From contig CAJOPO010000080.1 in NCBI GenBank assembly GCA_905236315.1, positions 1 to 5,511 of the forward strand: 5,511 nucleotides of DNA, in the 5' to 3' direction. This DNA comes from an uncultured Treponema sp. (lineage in GTDB: Bacteria > Spirochaetota > Spirochaetia > Treponematales > Treponemataceae). Under the pieces are notes generated by a model. The model did not search any database. It worked only from the letters and a program-made list of their open reading frames with translations, and was not told the origin of the DNA. Of this stretch, positions 1 through 5,511 are shown piece by piece. Each line of letters opens with the position of its first letter. Position 1 is the first letter of the stretch. The translations under genes were made by a program, and so were the position numbers.

Positions 1-33
1 GTTGTAAGGCGCGCTATTATAGCGACTTGCAAC
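1..33. repeat. Imperfect inverted repeat (first hairpin of a palindromic block)
   Basis: Arms 1-8 (GTTGTAAG) and 26-33 (CTTGCAAC) pair with a single G-U wobble. Inside them 12-16 (CGCTA) pairs with 20-24 (TAGCG) around a 3-base loop, with a small asymmetric internal bulge. The element starts at the very edge of the window, so it may extend further left. By hand count the block 1-82 is about 48% GC, against about 12% for 83-150. Frame 1 is open from base 1 to a TGA at 58-60, but the palindromic structure makes coding use unlikely. Its function is unknown; with the next hairpin it could be a dispersed repeat or a structured leader or trailer RNA. Confidence 0.55.
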
Positions 34-38
34 TCGCA

Positions 39-81
39 GGAACCTCGAAAAACTTTCTGAAAGGGAGTTTTTCGAGGTTCC
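39..81. repeat. Perfect 16-bp inverted repeat (strong hairpin)
   Basis: The left arm 39-54 (GGAACCTCGAAAAACT) is the exact reverse complement of the right arm 66-81, separated by 11 bases (55-65) that may pair a little further through U-G wobbles and a C-G/U-A pair. No T-tract follows the right arm on the plus strand (the sequence goes on CATAAATC), and the minus-strand exit is not U-rich either, so it is not a canonical intrinsic terminator. It could still end transcription of an unseen upstream gene, act as an attenuator or processing site, or be part of a dispersed palindromic repeat together with the hairpin at 1-33. The pairing is certain; the role is not. Confidence 0.7.
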
Positions 82-89
82 CATAAATC

Positions 90-118
90 TATACAAAAAT
101 TATATTGTTTGTTAAAAT
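90..118 (+). promoter_or_regulatory. Possible sigma-A-type promoter of the signalling operon
   Basis: TATACA at 90-95 (4 of 6 matches to TTGACA) and TAAAAT at 113-118 (5 of 6 to TATAAT) are separated by 17 bases. Transcription would start near 125 and the short leader would include the ribosome binding site GGAAAG at 142-147. An equally weak alternative is TTCCCA at 78-83 with TATATT at 101-106, also 17 bases apart; it would overlap the hairpin arm. In DNA this AT-rich such matches arise easily by chance, so this is a suggestion only. No clear sigma-B/F-like promoter was recognised. Confidence 0.3.
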
Positions 119-150
119 ATTTAAAATGAATATAAAATAATGGAAAGAAT

Positions 151-2190
151 ATGGCACAACCGCTAAACAAAAAACGTAGATCTATTCCAAAAAGAATACA
201 AGCAATAGTTATGTTCCTTTCAATAGCCTCTATTATGTTTATAAGTGCAATAGGAACAGCTAGCATGATAAAGATAAAAAATATAAGCCAGAATATTCTT
301 ACATTTAGACTTATGTACGGAATGAGCAATATGGTAAATGGCAAAGCAGAGGTTGCTAACTTGCAATTTACCAAATATGTAGAGTATCTGCGTATTTTTG
401 CTGAATATATAAATAAAATATACACTGATAATAACCCTTCTCTAGGTAAAGAAGTTTTGCCCCCATTAAAAACTACAAAAATGGGTGAATACTCTATGCA
501 GCGTTCACTTGCCTCTAAAGATGTAAAGCTATCAGATATTCAAAACGAAATGCTTCTTTTAAGTAATCTTGAAAATATGTTCATACCAGTTATGAACAAC
601 AACAAAAATATTATCGCTGCCATATATGCCTGCACAGAAAGTGGGCTTATGATATCTTACGATAATTGGGCAGCTAATGCAGCGTTAAATAATAATCAAG
701 AAGTGTATTATGAATATAGGCAAAAAGATTGGTACATAGAGCCTAAACAAAGCAACAAAGTATATTTTTCTTCTATATATGAAGATGGTTTTGGCAGAGG
801 TCTTACTATCACTTGCTCTACCCCATTTTATGATAGTGAAGGTGATTTTAAAGGAACCGTCTGTATGGATATACTTATAAACGACCTTTATAACGAATTA
901 ATATCTACAGATTTAGACCCTTCTGCTTATGCCTTTATTGTAGATGATAAAGGATATTTAATATCAAAAAATACACCTAATAAAAGCATTTACGAAGATA
1001 AAGATATTGATATAAATATATCTAAAAATATTATCAATAAACACAGAGACATAGAATTATCTAAAACAAATATTTATTATGCTTATGCACCTATTCCCAT
1101 AACGAATTGGTCATTATGTATACGAGCACCGCAAAATATCATACTAGAATCTGTTTTAAAAATGAACTCTAGTATAATACTTTCTATAGCCATATTCCTT
1201 ACAATATTTGTATTTACTACAATAATTGTAATTATAACAGGCAGAGGGCTTACAATAAGCATTACCCACCCCCTCATTGCCCTAGAAAATGATGTAAAAA
1301 AGATAAGTGGGGGCAATTTAGACCATAAGGCAACAGTTTATGTAAATGATGAAATTGGAGACCTTGCCACAAGTTTTAACGAAATGGCTGTTTCCTTAAA
1401 AAAATATATAGAAGATTTAACAAGTGTTACAGCAGAAAAAGAAAGAATAGGTATAGAACTAGAAGTGGCAACAAGAATACAAGCAGATATGCTACCGTCT
1501 ACTTTCCCCCCATTTCCTGACAGAACGGAGTTTGACATTTACGCTACAATGACTCCTGCAAAGGAAGTAGGTGGTGATTTTTATGATTTTTTCTTTATAA
1601 ACAAAGATAACCTAGCTATTGTAATTGCAGATGTTGCAGGAAAGGGGGTTCCTGCAGCTTTATTTATGGTTATAACAAAAACGCTCATAAAAAATCGTGC
1701 CCTCATGGGTGGCACTCCAGCAGAAATACTAGGACATGTAAACAATCAATTATGCGAAGGCAATAAATCAGAATTATTTGTAACTGTGTGGCTAGGACTT
1801 CTTAATATTCCAACAGGAAAATTAATTTCTGCAAATGCAGGGCATGAATATCCTGCTTTACGCCGTAAAGGAGAAGGTTTTACTTTAATAAAATCAGAGC
1901 ACTGCCCTCCCCTTGCAGCATTAGAAGACCTATCATACGATGAAAATGAACTTCAATTAAATAGTGGTGACTGCCTTTTCTTATATACAGATGGAGTTGC
2001 CGAAGCAAAAAATGATAAAAAAGAACGTTTTGGCACAGATAGACTTATCCAAATTTTAAATAAAGATATAAAATCTTCTTCTACAGAGCAGTTGATTACT
2101 GTAAAAAACGAAATAAAAGATTTTGCAGGCTCTGCCCCGCAATATGATGATATAACTATGTTAAGTTTAACATATTTAGGAAAGCAATAA
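151..2190 (+). CDS. Membrane dCache-HAMP-PP2C serine phosphatase (SpoIIE/RsbU type)
   Basis: A predicted signal-responsive phosphatase that dephosphorylates a STAS anti-sigma-factor antagonist, most likely the one encoded at 3861-4211. In the 679-residue product, TM1 is at about 18-40 after a basic N-terminus. An extracellular double-Cache sensor spans about 45-330, with the typical stretch KDWY (192-195), IYED (209-212) and GTVCMDI (235-241). TM2 is at about 341-363, HAMP at about 364-420 (EIGDLATSFNEMA at its end), then a short helical linker to about 447. The PP2C/SpoIIE domain spans about 450-677. Probable metal-binding acids are visible in GGDFYD (D476, D479), IADVAGKG (D494), YTDG (D614) and YDDITML (D666/D667), so it should be active. 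The ATG is preceded by GGAAAG at good spacing. The stop overlaps the next start as TAATG, implying coupling. The ligand is unknown. The architecture resembles membrane RsbU proteins rather than soluble B. subtilis RsbU or the many-helix SpoIIE. Confidence 0.95.
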   Translation: MAQPLNKKRRSIPKRIQAIVMFLSIASIMFISAIGTASMIKIKNISQNILTFRLMYGMSNMVNGKAEVANLQFTKYVEYLRIFAEYINKIYTDNNPSLGKEVLPPLKTTKMGEYSMQRSLASKDVKLSDIQNEMLLLSNLENMFIPVMNNNKNIIAAIYACTESGLMISYDNWAANAALNNNQEVYYEYRQKDWYIEPKQSNKVYFSSIYEDGFGRGLTITCSTPFYDSEGDFKGTVCMDILINDLYNELISTDLDPSAYAFIVDDKGYLISKNTPNKSIYEDKDIDINISKNIINKHRDIELSKTNIYYAYAPIPITNWSLCIRAPQNIILESVLKMNSSIILSIAIFLTIFVFTTIIVIITGRGLTISITHPLIALENDVKKISGGNLDHKATVYVNDEIGDLATSFNEMAVSLKKYIEDLTSVTAEKERIGIELEVATRIQADMLPSTFPPFPDRTEFDIYATMTPAKEVGGDFYDFFFINKDNLAIVIADVAGKGVPAALFMVITKTLIKNRALMGGTPAEILGHVNNQLCEGNKSELFVTVWLGLLNIPTGKLISANAGHEYPALRRKGEGFTLIKSEHCPPLAALEDLSYDENELQLNSGDCLFLYTDGVAEAKNDKKERFGTDRLIQILNKDIKSSSTEQLITVKNEIKDFAGSAPQYDDITMLSLTYLGKQ

Positions 2191-3410
2191 TGCAAATAAA
2201 TCAAGACTCAATAATAAAGCAATTTATACAAAATGAAGTTGGGGGAATTGTATTAACAGACACAAAAGGAAACATAATTTATGCTGATAAAAATGTTCCA
2301 GTATGTGAACAATTAAAAAAACAACTAGAACGTCGCGGGGAACGTGCTTTAACAACACAAAAATCTTGTCCTTGGGAGTTTACTGATAGTAAAACTAAAA
2401 AATTTTATAGGGTTCAAACTTCTGCACAACAACAAGAAGATAAAACCGTTTACTGCCATATTTTAGTAGATGTAAGTGATTATGCAAACCTATATCAAGA
2501 TATAACAAATTATTCTGTTAAAATTGCCGATATTTCCGACTTTCAAGCTAAAATCTTATCTAAAATATCTAAGTCTTATGAATTTTGCCTTCCTGACCTT
2601 GCAGAGTTTTGTCATAGTTCAACGGCAATATTATATATAGAGGCTGCTAATGGAACTAAAGTAACTAAGATAGTTTTTGACGGTGATTTTTCAAAATCAC
2701 AATTACAAGCCTCTGTGCAAACAGATAGCCTTCTTTCTGAAAAAAGATACAGTCAAAGAGGTAAATATCATTGTTTACTATGTGAGCAAGCAGACAGTCG
2801 CCGTTATGCCGTATATCTAAAGGCTGGTATATATTTTAATAGCGAATATTTCCAAGATATTTCTTTGTACAATGTTATAAGACTATATATAGAAAATGCC
2901 ATATTAAAGGAAAAAATCATTTATGAAAATGAACATGACCATTTAACAGGGCTTTATAATAAGGGTAAATATATGGCACTATTAAAGGAAAAATTTGGAA
3001 ATCCAACTTCTATTGCAATATTTAACTTTGATGTAAATGATTTAAAATATATGAACGATAACTTTGGACATGAGGCAGGCGATCATTTAATTCGTATGGC
3101 TGCAAACAGTATTCACAAAGTAACAGCAGAAAATATAATGGGCTTTAGAATGGGCGGAGATGAGTTTGCTATGGTTGCCCTAAATTTAACGCAAAGTGCT
3201 GTAGAAGACTTGCATAAATCTTGGCAAAATACATTATATGAATTAAATAAAAATGATAATAGAATAAAATGTGTTATTGCCTGTGGAATAGCATACGGAG
3301 AGGGTGATTGTAATATAGAAAAGCTTATGGAACAAGCAGACTTACAAATGTATAAAGACAAAAAACGCTTAAAAGAAGAAAGAATTAAGTGCATGAAAGA
3401 ACTTATGTAG
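2190..3410 (+). CDS. GGDEF-domain protein, probable diguanylate cyclase with PAS-like N-terminus
   Basis: Predicted to make cyclic di-GMP from two GTP in the cytoplasm; no membrane segment or signal peptide is visible. Of 406 residues, about 10-100 look PAS-like (IVLTDTKGNIIYADKN near the start, ILVDVSDY at the end). About 110-240 is an unassigned, possibly GAF-like region ending in a helix. The GGDEF domain spans about 245-395 and begins with the usual DHLTGLYN. It keeps the metal and substrate residues FDVNDLKYMND (D281, N289), GHEAGD (D298) and an intact signature RMGGDEF (G322-F326), so catalysis is expected. The allosteric RxxD inhibitory site normally found just upstream of the signature is absent (that stretch reads TAENIMGF). 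The start is well supported by AGGAAAG ending a few bases before the ATG, which lies in a TAATG overlap with the phosphatase stop. Its operon position suggests it works with the partner-switching proteins, but no fusion or shared domain shows how. Confidence 0.93.
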   Translation: MQINQDSIIKQFIQNEVGGIVLTDTKGNIIYADKNVPVCEQLKKQLERRGERALTTQKSCPWEFTDSKTKKFYRVQTSAQQQEDKTVYCHILVDVSDYANLYQDITNYSVKIADISDFQAKILSKISKSYEFCLPDLAEFCHSSTAILYIEAANGTKVTKIVFDGDFSKSQLQASVQTDSLLSEKRYSQRGKYHCLLCEQADSRRYAVYLKAGIYFNSEYFQDISLYNVIRLYIENAILKEKIIYENEHDHLTGLYNKGKYMALLKEKFGNPTSIAIFNFDVNDLKYMNDNFGHEAGDHLIRMAANSIHKVTAENIMGFRMGGDEFAMVALNLTQSAVEDLHKSWQNTLYELNKNDNRIKCVIACGIAYGEGDCNIEKLMEQADLQMYKDKKRLKEERIKCMKELM

Positions 3411-3418
3411 ATATTTTT

Positions 3419-3871
3419 ATGGCAGAACTTTTAGTACAAGCAAATACACAAAACCTAAAGCAAGTATTTTCTTTTATAAATAATGCTATATCTTCTTGTG
3501 GACTTACGCCTAAAACTCATAGGCAAATAAAACTTTGTGTAGAAGAAATATTTATTAACATAGTAAATTATGCCTATAAAGATTATAATGACTATTCCCA
3601 CGATAAACAAAATAGCATAGTAAAAATAAATGTAGATATAATTAATGACGATTATATTCAAATTGTGTTTACGGATTATGGAAAACCTTTTAATCCTCTA
3701 AATGTGCAAGAACCAGATGTTTCGTTAGATATAGGACACAGAAAATCTGGTGGATTAGGAATATTTTTGGTAAAACATGTCATGGATAGTATAGAATATA
3801 AATATGAAGATGGTACAAACATATTAACGCTAAAAAAACAGTTTGTAGCAGGAGCCAATAATGGACTTTGA
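3419..3871 (+). CDS. Anti-sigma-factor-type serine kinase (RsbW/SpoIIAB-like HATPase)
   Basis: A GHKL-fold ATP-binding protein of the RsbW/SpoIIAB family. Such proteins phosphorylate a STAS partner and, when the partner is phosphorylated, bind and inhibit a client, classically a sigma factor. Numbered from the ATG at 3419 (150 residues), the N box is CVEEIFINIVNYAY (E43, N47), the G1 box is FTDYGKPFNP (D86, G88) and the G2 box is SGGLGIFLVKHVMD (G111-G114). All ATP-binding elements are intact. The start is uncertain. A GTG at 3389 would add ten residues and overlap the GGDEF gene by 22 bases, with a purine-rich but G-poor AAGAAGAAAG upstream. The ATG at 3419 has no clear Shine-Dalgarno but gives the usual family N-terminus (MAELLVQANTQNL) and lies 8 bases after the GGDEF stop, so it is preferred. 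The 3' end overlaps the STAS gene by 11 bases, the usual sign of a kinase/antagonist pair. No sigma factor gene follows. Confidence 0.92.
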   Translation: MAELLVQANTQNLKQVFSFINNAISSCGLTPKTHRQIKLCVEEIFINIVNYAYKDYNDYSHDKQNSIVKINVDIINDDYIQIVFTDYGKPFNPLNVQEPDVSLDIGHRKSGGLGIFLVKHVMDSIEYKYEDGTNILTLKKQFVAGANNGL

Positions 3872-4211
3872 AAAATCAGCTGATGGGCGTATGCTAAAAG
3901 TAATATTAAGAGGCGAACTAGATTCAACTAATGTTCTCACTCTTGAAAATAAACTAAAAACAGAAATTAAAGATGTATCTAATCTTATATTTGATATGTC
4001 AAACTTAGAATATATTTCTTCCGCAGGATTACGCTTGCTGCTTTCTATGCAAAGGATTATGAAAGCACAGGGAACTATGACAGTTGAAAATGTAAATGAA
4101 GAAATTATGGAAATATTTTCTGTAACAGGATTTGTTAAGATACTTTCAATTACTAACTCTGCCACAGAAAGTAAATCTTCCTTGCAGCAGAGCATCAAGC
4201 CTTCTGCATAG
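3861..4211 (+). CDS. STAS-domain anti-sigma-factor antagonist (RsbV/SpoIIAA-like)
   Basis: The 116-residue product is a single STAS domain (about 1-96) with the family pattern RGELDSTNV near residues 17-25 and LIFDMSNLEYISSAGLRLLL at 42-61. The serine pair S53-S54 in YISSAGL matches the phosphorylation site of RsbV/SpoIIAA; by analogy S54 is the residue phosphorylated by the kinase at 3419-3871 and dephosphorylated by the PP2C protein at 151-2190. The unphosphorylated form should bind the kinase and release its client. A serine-rich tail of about 20 residues (97-116) extends beyond the usual domain end; its role is unknown. The start is supported by CAGGAG 6 bases upstream of the ATG, and the gene overlaps the kinase by 11 bases. 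It is the last gene of the plus-strand operon and ends 22 bases from a convergent gene, with no visible terminator between. Confidence 0.94.
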   Translation: MDFEKSADGRMLKVILRGELDSTNVLTLENKLKTEIKDVSNLIFDMSNLEYISSAGLRLLLSMQRIMKAQGTMTVENVNEEIMEIFSVTGFVKILSITNSATESKSSLQQSIKPSA

Positions 4212-4233
4212 ATAAAATTCTAGCCGTTCATAG

Positions 4234-5511
4234 CTACTTTAATTGTAATAAAACGCTTCCATGAGGTGGTAGCGTCATACTTAAAATTGCGCTTCCTTCA
4301 AGTGGGAATAAATCTTTATGTTCCCATAAATTACGTAAAGAATAAAGTTTTTCCCCTACTATGCCTTTAATATCTTGAAGTTTAACAGAAACATCGTTTT
4401 CGCTCTCTGTAAAATTAAACAATGCAATATTTATTGGTATTCCACGTACTTGGCAGCCCTGTCCATAACTTGCCCAAACACACTGATTTTTATCTTTACA
4501 TACCATAAAGGGATTTCTTGAAAATCTTTGGACATTTAAAACCTCTTGATTACATAAAAGTTCTAATGTATCTTTATCTAATTGAGGTAAATCAGCACCT
4601 ATCATAAGGGGGCTTCTAAATATGCACCACAAAGTCATCATCGTTTTTTGCTCATCCATAGTAAAGAGAGTAAGCCTTTCATCACAAAACCCCTTTCCTA
4701 TACGACCTACAGGTAGCATATCACAGTCTGGCCAACTTCCTTCCCCTACGTATTTTTGCCAAACTTCACATCGCTCAAACATTGCATAAAGTAAAGACCA
4801 ATTATCCCAAAAATCATCAGTTATTCGCCACATATTTGCATATTTTGATAAATGCCATCCTTTTTCTATAATGGCAGGGCCTGGACTTAAAGAAAGTACC
4901 ATAGGACGACCAGAATGTTCTATAGCAAGAGCAATCGCTTCTATTTCTTTTTGGGCAGAATATGGGTCTGCAGGATACATATTTGTATTGCAAATATCGT
5001 CTACCTTTACAAAATCAACACCCCAAGAGGCATAAAGGCTAAAAATGCTATCATAATATTCTTGAGCACCTTTTTTAGAACAGTCAACACCATACATATC
5101 ACCGTTCCATTTACTTATGCTAAAAGGATTTGCAATGCAATCAGCAGTTAAATCAGTGCCTAAAAGTTTTGAATGTAGATGAGCTGCTATACGAGGAATA
5201 CCCCGCATAATATGTATACCAAATTTTAGTCCCTTTGAATGAACATAATCAGCAAGAGGTTTAAAACCTTTTCCTCCAACACTTGATGGAAAACGATTAG
5301 GTGCTGGAATTTGCCTTGAATATTCATCTAAGCATAGGTGTGTAAAAGGCACATATTGTTCTTTAGGGACAAGGCTTCCTGCCACTTTATCTGACCATTG
5401 AATATCAACAACTATATATTGCCACCCAAAAGATTTAAGATGTTCTGCCATATAGTCAGCATTTGCTTTTATTTGTTCTTCTGTAACGGCTGTATTATAA
5501 TAATCATAGGA
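4234..5511 (-). CDS. GH27 family alpha-galactosidase (5' end beyond window)
   Basis: A retaining glycosidase of family GH27, expected to release terminal alpha-linked galactose from oligosaccharides such as raffinose or galactomannan fragments; alpha-N-acetylgalactosaminidase is the main alternative in the family. The frame is open to the window edge: upstream of the ATG at 5449-5451 it continues SYDYYNTAVTEEQIKANADY, which completes the family's N-terminal motif (GWNS-Y-D), so the true start lies outside, probably only 10-30 codons away. Numbered from that internal Met, the (beta/alpha)8 barrel carries VVDIQWSD (14-21), the nucleophile region DFVKVDD (D151) and the acid/base region WRITDDFWD (D213). 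A C-terminal beta-sandwich covers about 315-405 and ends at a TAG (4234-4236). Whether it is secreted cannot be judged because the N-terminus is missing. It converges on the signalling operon and shows no functional link to it. Confidence 0.93.
   Translation of the reverse strand, partial: SYDYYNTAVTEEQIKANADYMAEHLKSFGWQYIVVDIQWSDKVAGSLVPKEQYVPFTHLCLDEYSRQIPAPNRFPSSVGGKGFKPLADYVHSKGLKFGIHIMRGIPRIAAHLHSKLLGTDLTADCIANPFSISKWNGDMYGVDCSKKGAQEYYDSIFSLYASWGVDFVKVDDICNTNMYPADPYSAQKEIEAIALAIEHSGRPMVLSLSPGPAIIEKGWHLSKYANMWRITDDFWDNWSLLYAMFERCEVWQKYVGEGSWPDCDMLPVGRIGKGFCDERLTLFTMDEQKTMMTLWCIFRSPLMIGADLPQLDKDTLELLCNQEVLNVQRFSRNPFMVCKDKNQCVWASYGQGCQVRGIPINIALFNFTESENDVSVKLQDIKGIVGEKLYSLRNLWEHKDLFPLEGSAILSMTLPPHGSVLLQLK

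Noticed and set aside
1..60. Frame-1 open stretch of 19 codons ending in TGA, as the tail of an upstream protein
   Set aside because: The bases form two palindromes and the composition differs sharply from the coding regions nearby; nothing protein-like was recognised.
39..81. The strong hairpin as a standard intrinsic terminator
   Set aside because: No U-tract follows on the plus strand (CATAAATC follows) or on the minus strand, so only the inverted repeat is claimed.
1083..1316. Minus-strand open frames inside the phosphatase, GGDEF, kinase and STAS genes (for example 1083-1316, 1953-2204, 3113-3394, 3830-4198) and the plus-strand frame 4915-5151
   Set aside because: They are antisense to well-supported domain-containing genes, have no recognisable motif or ribosome binding site of note, and reflect base composition.
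3419..4211. Identification as the sporulation spoIIA operon
   Set aside because: No sigF follows, the gene order is kinase then STAS rather than spoIIAA-spoIIAB, and the pair sits behind a Cache-PP2C sensor phosphatase and a GGDEF gene.
4303..4326. Inverted repeat TGGGAA/TTCCCA just inside the glycosidase gene, as a terminator for the plus-strand operon
   Set aside because: The core stem is only 6 bp with a 12-base loop and no following T-run, and the bases encode ordinary GH27 residues (HKDLFPLEG region).
4234..5451. The ATG at 5449-5451 as the true start of the alpha-galactosidase
   Set aside because: The same frame continues upstream to the window edge with conserved GH27 N-terminal residues (SYDYYNTAVTEEQIKANADY), so the gene is partial.
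1..5511. CRISPR arrays, tRNA or rRNA genes, insertion sequences, phage genes or a defence system
   Set aside because: No regularly spaced repeats, no tRNA-like cloverleaf, and no transposase, integrase or defence-family protein were seen on either strand.

Overview
The window is AT-rich, with Shine-Dalgarno sequences of the AGGA/GGAAAG type and partner-switching proteins of the SpoIIE/RsbW/RsbV type. Together with a bacterial GH27 glycosidase this points to a low-GC Firmicute, most likely a member of the Clostridia. That placement is inferred from composition and gene families; no taxonomic marker gene is present.

Layout: positions 1-82 hold a GC-richer, strongly palindromic non-coding block made of two adjacent hairpins. 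Positions 83-150 are a very AT-rich leader with a possible promoter and a good ribosome binding site. Four tightly packed plus-strand genes follow (151-4211): a membrane-anchored dCache-HAMP-PP2C (SpoIIE/RsbU-type) phosphatase, a GGDEF protein with a PAS-like N-terminus, an RsbW/SpoIIAB-type anti-sigma-factor kinase, and a STAS-domain anti-sigma-factor antagonist. Junctions are a 1-base overlap, a very short gap or overlap (depending on the kinase start), and an 11-base overlap, so this looks like one transcription unit with translational coupling. On the minus strand, convergent and only 22 bases away, lies most of a GH27 alpha-galactosidase gene (4234-5511). Its 5' end is beyond the right edge of the window.

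Proposed circuit: an extracellular ligand binds the dCache domain and the signal crosses the membrane through HAMP to the PP2C domain. The phosphatase dephosphorylates the STAS protein, which then sequesters the kinase and frees the kinase's client (classically a sigma factor). The GGDEF protein, translationally coupled to the phosphatase, would add a c-di-GMP output or input. No sigma factor or other client is encoded in the window, so the output is unknown. The alpha-galactosidase is on the opposite strand and nothing in the sequence ties it to the signalling operon.

The individual families are all known. The less ordinary points are the diguanylate cyclase placed inside a partner-switching operon, the lack of a linked sigma factor, and the palindromic block at the left edge, which may be a dispersed repeat.
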